DNA from: CAMCYM01 sp964405405
GTDB lineage: Bacteria; Bacteroidota; Bacteroidia; Flavobacteriales_D; Sanyastnellaceae
Reading direction: 5' to 3'
NCBI GenBank assembly: GCA_964405405.1
Contig: CAYONT010000005.1
Span: 1 to 64,000, forward strand
DNA length: 64,000 nt
Made by a program: the position numbers and the translations under genes. Positions 34,527 to 43,467 of this stretch are shown piece by piece. The first letter of the stretch is position 1, and each line of letters starts with the position of its first letter. Under the pieces are notes generated by a model. It was given only the letters and a program-made list of their open reading frames with translations. It was not told the DNA's origin and searched no databases.

Positions 34527-35299
34527 GCGAAATCCCAGGTGTTGAGCGCCGCGATGGCGTGGTGAGCTGTCAGGTCAAACTGGGTGGGTACCACGCTGAC
34601 GTAGCCCTGGGCCAGCGCCCATTCGTCGGTGTCTTGCCCTTGGTCGGGGGTGCTGAACCGCCCCGTCATCCAATAGTACTTGGCCCCGCCGGGGTTTTCC
34701 CTTTCGATGAAGGCATCCTCCCAATAACCCGCCGCTTGCCGGCACACCCGGATGCCTGCGATCTGCGCCAATGGAAGCTTGGGGATGTTGACATTCAAGC
34801 AGGTACCCGTGGGCAATCCCTGGGACAGCACCTGACGTGCGACCCGGCGTGCGACGTCCCGGGAGGCAGAGAAATCCGCTCCGCGGGCGTGGTCATGCAG
34901 GCTGAATCCGACCGAGGGTATGCCTTCCACAGCACCTTCGACCGCCGCACTCATGGTGCCGCTGTAGATGACGTTGATCGAGCTGTTGCTTCCGTGGTTG
35001 ATTCCGCTCACCAGCAAATCGGGTTTCCGGTGCAGGATTTTGTAGATCGCCAGCTTGACGCAGTCCACGGGGGTTCCGCTTGTGGAAAAAGCCCGCACGC
35101 CTTCCACCGGAAAGTCCACTTCCTCCATGCGCAGGATGTTCCCAATGGTAACCGCGTGCCCCATGCCCGATTGCGGGCTGTCAGGCGCCACGACCCAAAC
35201 CTCGCCCAACCGGGACATCTCGGTGGCCAAGGCCAAGATGCCCGGCGCAGTGATGCCGTCGTCATTCGTCACCAAGATGAGGGGGCGGTTCTCAACCAT
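34523..35299 (-). CDS. surE: 5'/3'-nucleotidase SurE
   Basis: Metal-dependent nucleoside monophosphate phosphatase of 258 residues. Family motifs are clear: ILVTNDDGITAPGI near the start (Asp13, Asp14), VVAPDSPQSGMGHAVTIG, SGTPVDCVKLAIY, DLLVSGINHGSNSS and YSGTMSAAVEGAVEGIPSVGFSL. The ATG at 35299 overlaps the end of pepD by eight bases and gives the usual short N-terminus; an upstream in-frame start would add 26 residues unlike the family. Cytosolic; probably nucleotide salvage or stress survival. Confidence 0.96.
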   Translation of the reverse strand: MVENRPLILVTNDDGITAPGILALATEMSRLGEVWVVAPDSPQSGMGHAVTIGNILRMEEVDFPVEGVRAFSTSGTPVDCVKLAIYKILHRKPDLLVSGINHGSNSSINVIYSGTMSAAVEGAVEGIPSVGFSLHDHARGADFSASRDVARRVARQVLSQGLPTGTCLNVNIPKLPLAQIAGIRVCRQAAGYWEDAFIERENPGGAKYYWMTGRFSTPDQGQDTDEWALAQGYVSVVPTQFDLTAHHAIAALNTWDFA

Positions 35300-36764
35300 G
35301 GCGCGCAGGGATGTGTTGCAGGATGTCCAGCAGGTAGCCCCAGAATTTCTGAACGGATGACACCTGCACACATTCATCGGGGCTGTGGGCGCCCCGGATG
35401 TTGGGGCCGAAGCTCACCATGTCCAGGCCCGGATAGTTTGTGCCCAAGATGCCACATTCCAGTCCGGCATGACAGGCCTGCACCCGCGGTGAGGCCTGGT
35501 AACGCCGCTCGTAGATGTCGCGCAGCAAGGCGACAATGGGCGAGTCCGGCCGAGGTTCCCAACCCGGGTAGCTCCCGGAGGTTTCGGTCGAAAGGCCGGC
35601 GAGCCCAGCCGCCGCAGCGATGGTCCGAACCAAATCGTGTTTCTCAGATTGGACACTGCTGCGCGTGAGACATTGCAGCACCACCTCGCCGTTGCCCAGC
35701 TGAACACGCGCGAGGTTGTTCGACGTTTGGACCAGACCCGGCATGGCAGGACTCATGCGGTGGATGCCGACGGGAACCGCGGCAATCGCCATCAGCAGGG
35801 CCTCTTGCACCTCCTCAGGCAGGACCTCCGTCGCAGCTTCTGCCGGGAGGTCGGTGATGCTGTAGGCCAAACCCCCATCCGTCCGGGCGTACTCCGCGGC
35901 AATCTCCTCCCAGGACGCCCGAACCGCCGATTCCCATGCGTCCCGGTCCGCCGGATCCAGCACCAAAACCGCGCGCGACTCCCGGGGCAGGGCATTGCGC
36001 AACCCACCGCCTTCGATGGTGGCCACGCGGAAGTCAAACAGCTCCCCCGTGACCAGCAGCAAGCGGTTCATCACTTTGTTCGCGTTCGCAATGCCTTTGT
36101 GGATGTCCATGCCCGAATGGCCCCCGCTGCCCCCAAACACGGCGAGCGCAACCCGCTGGGCGTCGTCTGCCACCGGCTCCGGGGTATAGGTTCCGCGCGC
36201 GGTGACATCGATGCCCCCTGCGCATCCGATGGACAGTTCGTCGTCATCCTCCGTGTCGAGGTTCAGCAAAATGGTCCCCCGCAGCCAACCGCCTTGCAGG
36301 CCCAGCGCCCCCGTCATCCCGGTTTCTTCGTCGATGGTGAACAGGGCTTCGAGCGCGGGGTGCGGGATGTCGGTCGAAGCGAGGAGGGCGAGGATCGCTG
36401 CCACCCCGATGCCATTGTCCGCACCGAGGGTGGTTCCCTCCGCCCGAACCCAGTCCCCGTCCACCCGCATGCGAATTCCCTCCCTGTCGAAGTCAAATCC
36501 CGTCCCCTCGTTTTGCTGGCATACCATGTCCACATGGGACTGGAGCACGACGGTCTGGCGGTCCTCCATGCCGGGGGTGGCGGGTTTGCGCACCAGCACA
36601 TTGCCCACTGCGTCGCGTTCGGCCTCCAGACCCAGCGAAGCCGTCACGGACAGGATCCACGCCACCACTTGTTCCTCCTTTTTCGAGGGACGGGGGATGG
36701 CATTCAGCTGGGCAAACGCTTGCCACAGCGGTTGGGGTTCGAGGTGGGCAACGGGTGATTCCAT
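35292..36764 (-). CDS. pepD: Aminoacyl-histidine dipeptidase (M20 family)
   Basis: Cytosolic di-zinc dipeptidase of 490 residues, with typical PepD length and motifs: VVLQSHVDMVCQQN (His77, Asp79), GADNGIGVAAILAL (Asp116 as bridging metal ligand), FTIDEETGMTGA (Glu146 or Glu147 as base and ligand), GGSGGHSGMDIHKG and CHAGLECGIL near the end. It hydrolyses Xaa-His and other dipeptides. The ATG at 36764 follows a TAACTTCG box by four bases, so it heads the coupled set with surE, the small membrane protein, lpxB and the SpoIID-like gene. Confidence 0.94.
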   Translation of the reverse strand: MESPVAHLEPQPLWQAFAQLNAIPRPSKKEEQVVAWILSVTASLGLEAERDAVGNVLVRKPATPGMEDRQTVVLQSHVDMVCQQNEGTGFDFDREGIRMRVDGDWVRAEGTTLGADNGIGVAAILALLASTDIPHPALEALFTIDEETGMTGALGLQGGWLRGTILLNLDTEDDDELSIGCAGGIDVTARGTYTPEPVADDAQRVALAVFGGSGGHSGMDIHKGIANANKVMNRLLLVTGELFDFRVATIEGGGLRNALPRESRAVLVLDPADRDAWESAVRASWEEIAAEYARTDGGLAYSITDLPAEAATEVLPEEVQEALLMAIAAVPVGIHRMSPAMPGLVQTSNNLARVQLGNGEVVLQCLTRSSVQSEKHDLVRTIAAAAGLAGLSTETSGSYPGWEPRPDSPIVALLRDIYERRYQASPRVQACHAGLECGILGTNYPGLDMVSFGPNIRGAHSPDECVQVSSVQKFWGYLLDILQHIPARHG

Positions 36765-36768
36765 GCTG

Positions 36769-36776
36769 CGAAGTTA
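36769..36776 (-). promoter_or_regulatory. TAACTTCG -7-like box upstream of pepD
   Basis: One mismatch to TAnnTTTG, four bases before the ATG, the same sequence and spacing as before meaB and the GH13 gene. No clear -33. Confidence 0.45.
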
Positions 36777-36849
36777 GGGCTTGCCCACAGGACTTTGCAT
36801 GCGCGAAACCCGCGGCAGCCTGTGGATAAAATAGGCGTTTGGGGAACGG

Positions 36850-36876
36850 TTTGGCCTACGCAATGGGGCTAATTTG
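36850..36876 (+). promoter_or_regulatory. Candidate promoter TTTG-N16-TAATTTG before parE
   Basis: TTTG at 36850-36853 and TAATTTG at 36870-36876 resemble -33 and -7 elements, although the -7 box is one base short of TAnnTTTG. Eight bases separate it from the parE ATG. Confidence 0.35.
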
Positions 36877-36884
36877 CGTGCGAT

Positions 36885-38735
36885 ATGTTGGAACAGCAAG
36901 CGGCCCATTCGTATACCGAGGACAACATCCGATCGCTCGACTGGAAAGAGCACATCCGGATGCGCCCTGGGATGTACATCGGAAAGTTGGGGGATGGACA
37001 ATCCGCCGACGACGGGATCTACGTGTTGCTCAAAGAGGTGGTGGACAACAGCATCGACGAGCACGCGATGGGACACGGCAAGGCCATCCGCATCGCCGTT
37101 CGAGACGGGGAGGTAAAGGTCCGGGATTTCGGCCGGGGCATCCCCTTGGGCAAGGTGATCGACTGTGTGTCGAAAATCAACACGGGAGGCAAGTACGATT
37201 CCCGTGCATTCCAGAAGTCCGTGGGTCTCAATGGCGTGGGTACCAAGGCGGTGAATGCGCTTTCGGAGTCGTTTACGGTGGAGAGTTTCCGCGATGGCCA
37301 GGCCAAACGCGCCGATTTCCACCAAGGCAATCTCCTCGAAGACCATCCGCTCGAGGCGACGGAGGAGCGCAACGGAACCCAGATCACTTTTCGCCCAGAC
37401 ACCAGCGTGTTCCGGGGATACCGGTACCGAACGGAATTCGTGGAGAAGTTGCTCTGGAATTACGCGTACCTGAACACGGGCCTCACCCTCTATTTGAACG
37501 GTGAGAAATTCAAAAGTGAGGAGGGGCTCAAGGACTTGCTTTCTTCGGAATTGGATGGTTCTGAACGGTATCCGGTCATCCACTTGAAGGGGGATGACAT
37601 CGAGGTGGCGATCACGCACACCGAGGCTTACGGAGAGGACTACCAGAGCTTTGTGAACGGTCAGTACACCCCGCAAGGGGGGACGCACCAAGGGGCTTTC
37701 CGCGAGGCTTATGTTCGGGTCATTCGGGAATTTTTCGGGAAGGATTTCGATGCGTCTGATGTGCGCAGCGGCATCACGGCAGCCCTCGCGGTTCGGGTGG
37801 AGGAGCCGGTTTTCGAGTCGCAGACAAAAACCAAGCTCGGTTCGACGGAGATGGGGCCGGGTCGTGCCTCGCTCAAGAGTTTCGTTTTCGACTTCCTGAA
37901 GCGGGAACTGGACAACTACTTGCACCGAAATCCCGAGACGGCGCAGGCATTGCAGCAGCGCATCTTGCAGTCAGAACGGGAGCGGAAAGAGTTGGCAGGC
38001 ATCAAGAAATTGGCCCGTGAACGTGCCAAGAAGTCCGCCGTGCACAACCGCAAGCTGCGCGATTGCAGGCTCCATCTGGGAGAGAAAAGCGATCGCAACG
38101 AGGAATCTACGCTGTTCATCACGGAGGGAGATTCGGCTTCGGGTTCCATCACCAAAGCCCGGGATGTGCAAACCCAAGCGGTGTTCAGCTTGAAGGGAAA
38201 GCCGCTCAATTGCCATTCCCTGACCAAGAAGGTGGTGTATGAGAACGAGGAGTTCAACCTGTTGCAGGCGGCTCTGGACATCGAGGACGGCTTGGAGAAC
38301 CTGCGCTACAACCGGGTCGTAATCGCCACAGATGCGGATGTGGATGGCATGCACATTCGGCTGCTGTTGATTACGTTTTTCTTGCAGTTTTTCCCGGAAT
38401 TGGTTCGCAGGGGACATCTGTATGTGCTCCAAACGCCCCTGTTCCGCGTGCGAAACCGCAAGGAGACGATTTACTGCTACAGCGAGACGGAGAAGCAAGA
38501 GGCCATCGAAAAGTTGGGGTCCAAGCCAGAAATCACCCGATTCAAAGGGTTGGGCGAAATCAGTCCGGATGAGTTTCGGCATTTCATCGGTGAAGACATG
38601 CGTTTGGACCCGGTGGTCATCGGAAAGGAAACGAGCATCCAAGAGTTGCTGGAATTTTTCATGGGGAAGAACTCGCCGGAGCGGCAGCAGTTCATCATCG
38701 AGAATCTGCGGGTTGAAAAGGACATGGTGGAATGA
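36885..38735 (+). CDS. parE: DNA topoisomerase IV subunit B
   Basis: ATPase subunit of topoisomerase IV, which decatenates chromosomes. The protein is 616 residues. GHKL ATPase motifs: RMRPGMYIGKLG, LLKEVVDNSIDEH, VRDFGRGIPLGKV, GLNGVGTKAVNALS. TOPRIM motifs: LFITEGDSASGS (metal-binding Glu) and IATDADVDGMHIR, then RFKGLGEISPDEF. The short length, without the GyrB insert, and the coupling to parC argue for ParE over GyrB. The stop overlaps the parC ATG as ATGA (38732-38735). Confidence 0.94.
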   Translation: MLEQQAAHSYTEDNIRSLDWKEHIRMRPGMYIGKLGDGQSADDGIYVLLKEVVDNSIDEHAMGHGKAIRIAVRDGEVKVRDFGRGIPLGKVIDCVSKINTGGKYDSRAFQKSVGLNGVGTKAVNALSESFTVESFRDGQAKRADFHQGNLLEDHPLEATEERNGTQITFRPDTSVFRGYRYRTEFVEKLLWNYAYLNTGLTLYLNGEKFKSEEGLKDLLSSELDGSERYPVIHLKGDDIEVAITHTEAYGEDYQSFVNGQYTPQGGTHQGAFREAYVRVIREFFGKDFDASDVRSGITAALAVRVEEPVFESQTKTKLGSTEMGPGRASLKSFVFDFLKRELDNYLHRNPETAQALQQRILQSERERKELAGIKKLARERAKKSAVHNRKLRDCRLHLGEKSDRNEESTLFITEGDSASGSITKARDVQTQAVFSLKGKPLNCHSLTKKVVYENEEFNLLQAALDIEDGLENLRYNRVVIATDADVDGMHIRLLLITFFLQFFPELVRRGHLYVLQTPLFRVRNRKETIYCYSETEKQEAIEKLGSKPEITRFKGLGEISPDEFRHFIGEDMRLDPVVIGKETSIQELLEFFMGKNSPERQQFIIENLRVEKDMVE

Positions 38736-41578
38736 TGGAGCACATGGACGAAGAAGAGCCCACCGGTGCTTTTGATCCGGAAGGGGCGGAGCATACGGAA
38801 GGCATGGAGCGGGTCATCAAGGTCCGCGGGATGTACAATGACTACTTCTTGGACTATGCTTCCTATGTCATCTTGGAGCGGGCGGTTCCACACCAACGGG
38901 ATGGATTGAAGCCGGTGCAGCGCCGCATTTTGCACAGTTTGGACGAGATGGACGATGGCCGTTTCCACAAGGTGGCGAACGTCATCGGCAACACCATGAA
39001 GTACCACCCGCATGGGGATGCCAGCATTGGGGATGCGTTGGTCCAAATCGGCCAAAAGGATCTCATGTTGGATTGCCAGGGGAACTGGGGGAACATCCAC
39101 ACAGGGGACCGGGCGGCGGCACCGCGGTACATTGAGGTTCGGTTGAGCAAGTTTGCCAAGGAGGTGGCCTTCAATCCCAAGACCACGAACTGGTTGCAGA
39201 GCTACGACGGCCGGAACCGAGAGCCCGAAACACTGCCCATGAAGTTCCCGCTCTTGTTGGCGCAAGGGGTGGAGGGGATTGCGGTGGGTTTGGCCTGCAA
39301 AACGTTGCCGCACAACTTCATCGAGCTCATCGATGCAAGCATTGCAGCCCTGCTGAACAAATCGTTTGTGCTCTACCCCGATTTTCCCACGGGTGGGATG
39401 GCGGATGTGGAGCATTACAACGATGGGTTGCGTGGCGGACGGGTGCGGGTTCGAGCAAAGATTGAGAAGGAGGACAACAAAACCCTGATTGTTAGGGAGT
39501 TGCCATTCGGTGTGACCACCGGAACGTTGATTGAGAGCATTCTGAAGGCAAACGACCGAGGGAAAATCAAGATCCGGAAGGTCGAGGACAATACGGCAGA
39601 GCACGTGGAGGTGGTCATTCACCTGGCGAACCAAGTTTCTCCGGACAAGACCATCGATGCATTGTATGCCTTCACGGACTGCGAGGTGAGCTTGTCACCC
39701 AACTCCACGGTCATCTTGGATGACAAGCCGCATTTCTTGGGAGTCAGCGAGTTGCTTCGCATTTCGGCAGACGCGACGCGCGAGTTGCTCCGACGAGAGC
39801 TGGAGATCGAGTTGGGGGAGCTGCAGGAGAAATGGCATTTTGCTTCTCTCGAAAAGATCTTCATCGAGAACCGGATTTACCGGGACATCGAGGAGTGTGA
39901 AACGTGGGAGGAAATTTTGCAGACCATCCATGCGGGCCTGTTGCCGCACATCGGGCATCTCCTGCGGCCGGTGACGGATGACGATGTGACGCGCTTGACG
40001 GAGATTCGGATCAAGCGCATCTCCCGTTTCGACGGTTTCAAGGCGGATCAGTTCATGCTGGGGTTGGAGGGCGACATCGCGCAGGTAAAGCACCACCTGG
40101 AGCACCTGACAGAGTATGCGGTCGAATGGTTCCGCATGCTCAAGAAGAAATACGGAGAGGGCCGGGAGCGAAAAACCCAGTTGCGCGCCTTTGAATCCAT
40201 CGATCGCGCAGAAGTTGCGGTCGCCAATGCAAAACTCTATGCAAACAAGGAAGAGGGTTTTGTGGGCATAGGCCTCAAACGGGGTGAAGGTGAGTTCATT
40301 GGAGATTGTAGCGACCTGGACGATGTGGTGGTTATCCGGCACGATGGGGTGATGCAGGTGAGCAAGGTGACTGCGAAGTCGTTCTTCGGCAAAAACTTGC
40401 TTTACGTTGGGGTCTGGAAACGCGGGGACGATCGTTGTGTCTACAATTGCATCTACCTGGATGGCGAAACAGGTCGCAGTTTTGCCAAGCGTTTCAATGT
40501 GACGTCCATCACGCGGGACCGAGAGTACCCCATCACGAAGGGGACGCCGAAGTCGCGCATCCTGTACCTCAGTGCGAACCCGAACGGCGAGGCCGAGGTC
40601 GTTACGGTACACCTCCGCCCGAGTCCCCGTCTCAAGAAGCTGCGCTTGGACTTGGATTTCGCCGAGCTCGCGGTGCGGGGCCGATCCTCCGCGGGCAACC
40701 TGGTCACCAAGTTCCCCGTTCGCAAGATCGAATTGAGCGAGGCCGGGGTTTCGACCCTCGGGGCCAGGAAGGTCTGGTATGACGAAACCGTTCGCCGACT
40801 GAACGCCGACGGACGCGGTCGCTTTCTGGGCGACTTCCGCGCAGACGACCGAATCTTGGTTCTGCTGGCGACGGGCGAGTACCTCTTCACAGGCTTCGAC
40901 CTGAGTACCCACTTCGATGAGCGCATGCTGCATTTGGAGAAGTTTGTACCTACCCGGGTGGTCTCGGTGGCTTACTTCGAAGGAGAAAAGGGGGATTGGT
41001 ATGCCAAACGCTTCCTCCCAGAACCCACGTTGAAACCTTTCCGCTTCATCGGCGAACACGAGCAATCTCGGTTGGGTGTGGTGTCCATGGCCTATCACCC
41101 CCACATCCGACTTCGTTTCAACCGTCGCTTCAAGGAAACCCGGGACCGAGAGGATGAGGTCGTTGATTTGGGGACCTTTATCATGGTGAAGGGGGTGCGT
41201 GCTTTGGGCAATCGTCTTTCGACCTACCCGCTGACCGAGGTCACCTTGGAGCCGTTGGATGAGGCCAAGGAAGCTGCTGCGGCCGAAGCAGCCGCCGCAG
41301 AAGCCGCCGCAGAAGCTGCGGCAAAAGCCACCTCAGGAGCGTCCTCGTCGACGCAGACCGAATTCCCTGATGGAGTTTCCCCGAGAACGGTTTCACAACA
41401 TCAAGAAGCCTCAGAACCGGTGACCTTGCCTTTGGAGCCCACGGAGCCCGCAGGACATGCTGCCCCCCCTGCACCTGCTGTGCCGAACCCATCGCTCTCG
41501 GGCCAAGGAGAGCGAGGCACCAGCCCGTTCAAGAAGCGCAAACCAGGGCCGCCCCCGGAACAACCCACCCTGTTTTGA
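38732..41578 (+). CDS. parC: DNA topoisomerase IV subunit A
   Basis: DNA-cleaving subunit of 948 residues. MYNDYFLDYASYVILERAVP and QRDGLKPVQRRILHSLDEM open the winged-helix part; the active-site Tyr133 is in TGDRAAAPRYIEVRLSKFA. The coiled-coil tower and a diverged C-terminal propeller follow (DLDDVVVIRHDGVMQVSKV; RILYLSANPNGEAEVV). The last 110 residues form an Ala/Glu-rich helix (from about 845) and a Pro-rich, disordered-looking tail ending PPPEQPTLF. Translation is coupled to parE. The conserved first ATG at 38732 gives an acidic extension of 26 residues before the core. Confidence 0.94.
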   Translation: MMEHMDEEEPTGAFDPEGAEHTEGMERVIKVRGMYNDYFLDYASYVILERAVPHQRDGLKPVQRRILHSLDEMDDGRFHKVANVIGNTMKYHPHGDASIGDALVQIGQKDLMLDCQGNWGNIHTGDRAAAPRYIEVRLSKFAKEVAFNPKTTNWLQSYDGRNREPETLPMKFPLLLAQGVEGIAVGLACKTLPHNFIELIDASIAALLNKSFVLYPDFPTGGMADVEHYNDGLRGGRVRVRAKIEKEDNKTLIVRELPFGVTTGTLIESILKANDRGKIKIRKVEDNTAEHVEVVIHLANQVSPDKTIDALYAFTDCEVSLSPNSTVILDDKPHFLGVSELLRISADATRELLRRELEIELGELQEKWHFASLEKIFIENRIYRDIEECETWEEILQTIHAGLLPHIGHLLRPVTDDDVTRLTEIRIKRISRFDGFKADQFMLGLEGDIAQVKHHLEHLTEYAVEWFRMLKKKYGEGRERKTQLRAFESIDRAEVAVANAKLYANKEEGFVGIGLKRGEGEFIGDCSDLDDVVVIRHDGVMQVSKVTAKSFFGKNLLYVGVWKRGDDRCVYNCIYLDGETGRSFAKRFNVTSITRDREYPITKGTPKSRILYLSANPNGEAEVVTVHLRPSPRLKKLRLDLDFAELAVRGRSSAGNLVTKFPVRKIELSEAGVSTLGARKVWYDETVRRLNADGRGRFLGDFRADDRILVLLATGEYLFTGFDLSTHFDERMLHLEKFVPTRVVSVAYFEGEKGDWYAKRFLPEPTLKPFRFIGEHEQSRLGVVSMAYHPHIRLRFNRRFKETRDREDEVVDLGTFIMVKGVRALGNRLSTYPLTEVTLEPLDEAKEAAAAEAAAAEAAAEAAAKATSGASSSTQTEFPDGVSPRTVSQHQEASEPVTLPLEPTEPAGHAAPPAPAVPNPSLSGQGERGTSPFKKRKPGPPPEQPTLF

Positions 41579-41586
41579 ATGAGACA

Positions 41587-41603
41587 GGTGTACAAAATAC
41601 ACC
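41587..41603 (+). other. Small hairpin after parC
   Basis: GGTGTA and TACACC pair around CAAAA. It lies between parC and the GH13 gene but has no T tract, so it is a weak candidate for RNA 3'-end protection or pausing and not a clear terminator. Confidence 0.25.
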
Positions 41604-41619
41604 AACCTACAAACTTGCG

Positions 41620-41627
41620 TAACTTCG
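41620..41627 (+). promoter_or_regulatory. TAACTTCG -7-like box upstream of GH13 gene
   Basis: One mismatch to TAnnTTTG, four bases before the ATG at 41632. Same sequence and spacing as the boxes before meaB and pepD. No clear -33. Confidence 0.45.
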
Positions 41628-41631
41628 GAAC

Positions 41632-43065
41632 ATGAAAAGGTTACAAATCCATGGCTTGGCTTGGGGACTCGGGTGGATGATCCTGATGTCTTGTGGAGAC
41701 GCCACCGAGCCCACCAGTGTTGCTGAGGAGTTGGGCTCTGGCAATTGGGGCGAATTGGTTCATCCCGAATGGTCGAAGAATGCCACCATTTACGAGGTCA
41801 ATGTCCGGCAGCACACCCCTGAAGGAACCTTCGCCGCATTGAAAGCTGACCTTCCCCGCATCCGTGATCTTGGGGTGGACATCTTGTGGTTGATGCCCAT
41901 TCATCCCATCGGTGAGGTGAACCGCAAGGGGGGTGAGAACAAGAACAATTACCGCGTGGAACCGGGCAGTTCGAGTCTGGGATCGCCCTACAGTGTACAA
42001 GACTACACTGCGGTCAATCCGGACATGGGGACCTTGGAGGATTTGCGGGCACTCGTCAAGGAAGCTCACCGATTGGGCATGCGGGTCATCATCGACTGGG
42101 TGGCGAACCACACGGCTTTCGACAGCCGCTGGACCCGGGAACATCCTCAGTTTTTCCTGCGGGATTCCCTAGGACAGTTGCAGCCCCCCTTGGGGACTGA
42201 TTGGTGGGACGTCACGCAGTTGGATTGGGCGAAGGGACGAGAGAACGGGTTGTACATGGCCATGAAGGATGCCATGGCTTTCTGGTTGCGTGAAGCTGAC
42301 ATCGACGGATTTCGATGCGATGTTGCGGAGAAGGTGCCGGTGGATTTTTGGGAAGAAGTCCGGGTGGAATTGGAGAAGATCAAACCGGATGTATTCATGT
42401 TGGCGGAGGCTGAAGTACCCGAGCACCACCGCAGGGCGTTTGACATGAGTTATGGCTGGCATGCGCACCACCTCTTCAACGAGGTGGCCCGCGGGAACTA
42501 CCCATTGGATTCTCTAAGGTCCTATTTGGTAAGAGAGCGGGAACGCTTCCCATTGGGGGCATACCGGATGCTTTTTGTAACGAACCACGACGAGAATGCC
42601 TGGAACGGCACCACTTCGGAACGAATGGGCAAGAGTGCTGAGGTGTTGACGGTTTTGGCAGGCACTTGGTTTGGCATGCCCTTGATTTATTCAGGCCAAG
42701 AGGCAGGCGAAACGAAACGTCTGCAGTTCTTCGAGAAGGACAGTGTGGACTGGGGCACATATGGAACATCGGAGCTCCACCGTTCACTGCACGAGCTCAT
42801 CGGTCGTGAAGAGGCCATGTGGATGGGGGAGTGGGGGGCTTGGCCAGTGGAATGGCCCACGGAGTTTCCCCAGGATGTATATGCCTTCAGCCGAAAGAAG
42901 GGGGAAAGTGAAGTTCGTGTGGCCTTGAATTTTTCCGACAAACCGCGTAAGGTGCAAATGAATTTGGCTTCCGAGGGTTTCATTTCGGTGGCAGGCGCTG
43001 AAGCTGCAGACGAGAATCTGCTGCCGCCTTTCGGATGGGGGGTTTGGGCCAAGAAGAGAAATTGA
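41632..43065 (+). CDS. GH13 alpha-amylase family lipoprotein
   Basis: Protein of 477 residues. The signal ends in ILMSC, a good lipobox with Cys21. GH13 TIM-barrel motifs: LGVDILWLMPIHPIGE, MRVIIDWVANHTAFDSRW, DIDGFRCDVAE with nucleophile Asp230, MLAEAEVPEH with acid/base Glu259, and LFVTNHDENAW with His319-Asp320. A short beta C-terminal domain follows. It should act on alpha-glucans at the cell surface or in the periplasm; the exact bond and product are not predictable. No SusCD pair is adjacent. mgsA follows after one base, so the two are co-transcribed. Confidence 0.91.
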   Translation: MKRLQIHGLAWGLGWMILMSCGDATEPTSVAEELGSGNWGELVHPEWSKNATIYEVNVRQHTPEGTFAALKADLPRIRDLGVDILWLMPIHPIGEVNRKGGENKNNYRVEPGSSSLGSPYSVQDYTAVNPDMGTLEDLRALVKEAHRLGMRVIIDWVANHTAFDSRWTREHPQFFLRDSLGQLQPPLGTDWWDVTQLDWAKGRENGLYMAMKDAMAFWLREADIDGFRCDVAEKVPVDFWEEVRVELEKIKPDVFMLAEAEVPEHHRRAFDMSYGWHAHHLFNEVARGNYPLDSLRSYLVRERERFPLGAYRMLFVTNHDENAWNGTTSERMGKSAEVLTVLAGTWFGMPLIYSGQEAGETKRLQFFEKDSVDWGTYGTSELHRSLHELIGREEAMWMGEWGAWPVEWPTEFPQDVYAFSRKKGESEVRVALNFSDKPRKVQMNLASEGFISVAGAEAADENLLPPFGWGVWAKKRN

Positions 43066-43066
43066 A

Positions 43067-43450
43067 ATGGGGCAGATGTGCATCGCGCTGATTGCGCACG
43101 ATGGCAAGAAGCAGGACCTAGTGGACTTCGTGCTGAGGCATCGGGCGTGGTTTGAGCAGTTTCATTTGATGGCAACAGGCACAACCGGTGGAAGGCTTGA
43201 GGCCTTGGGGTTGGAGGTGGAACGGTTGGCGAGTGGTCCCCTGGGGGGCGATGCACAGATTGCGGCGCGCATCACCGAGGGCACGGTGCATGCCGTGGTC
43301 TTCTTCCGAGATCCCATGGGCATGCACCCCCACGAACCCGATATCCACATGCTGCTTCGCCAGTGTGATGTGCACGGGGTGCCCCTCGCAACGAATGTAG
43401 CTTCTGCCGAGGCTTGGGTTCGGGGTTGGACGGGGGAGACGGGTGCTTGA
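43067..43450 (+). CDS. mgsA: Methylglyoxal synthase
   Basis: MgsA converts dihydroxyacetone phosphate to methylglyoxal and phosphate, a bypass of lower glycolysis when sugar phosphates build up. Protein of 127 residues, slightly short. Motifs: IALIAHDGKK at the start, LMATGTTGG, ASGPLGGDAQIAARI with the catalytic Asp62, VVFFRDPM and HEPDIHMLLRQCDVHGVPLATN. ATGs at 43067 and 43076 are both possible. It begins one base after the GH13 stop; the link between glucan degradation and overflow of triose phosphate is plausible but inferred. prmC follows. Confidence 0.95.
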   Translation: MGQMCIALIAHDGKKQDLVDFVLRHRAWFEQFHLMATGTTGGRLEALGLEVERLASGPLGGDAQIAARITEGTVHAVVFFRDPMGMHPHEPDIHMLLRQCDVHGVPLATNVASAEAWVRGWTGETGA

Positions 43451-43467
43451 AAATCGGTGCTTGCAAA

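Noticed and set aside
36885..38735. parE as gyrB
   Set aside because: It lacks the long GyrB insert and is coupled to a parC-type subunit, which together favour topoisomerase IV, although family phylogeny would settle it.
39695..41104. Open frame of 469 codons opposite parC
   Set aside because: It is antisense to the conserved parC frame and has no recognisable content.
41587..41603. Hairpin after parC as an intrinsic terminator
   Set aside because: The six-pair stem is A/T-containing and no T tract follows, so termination is not supported.
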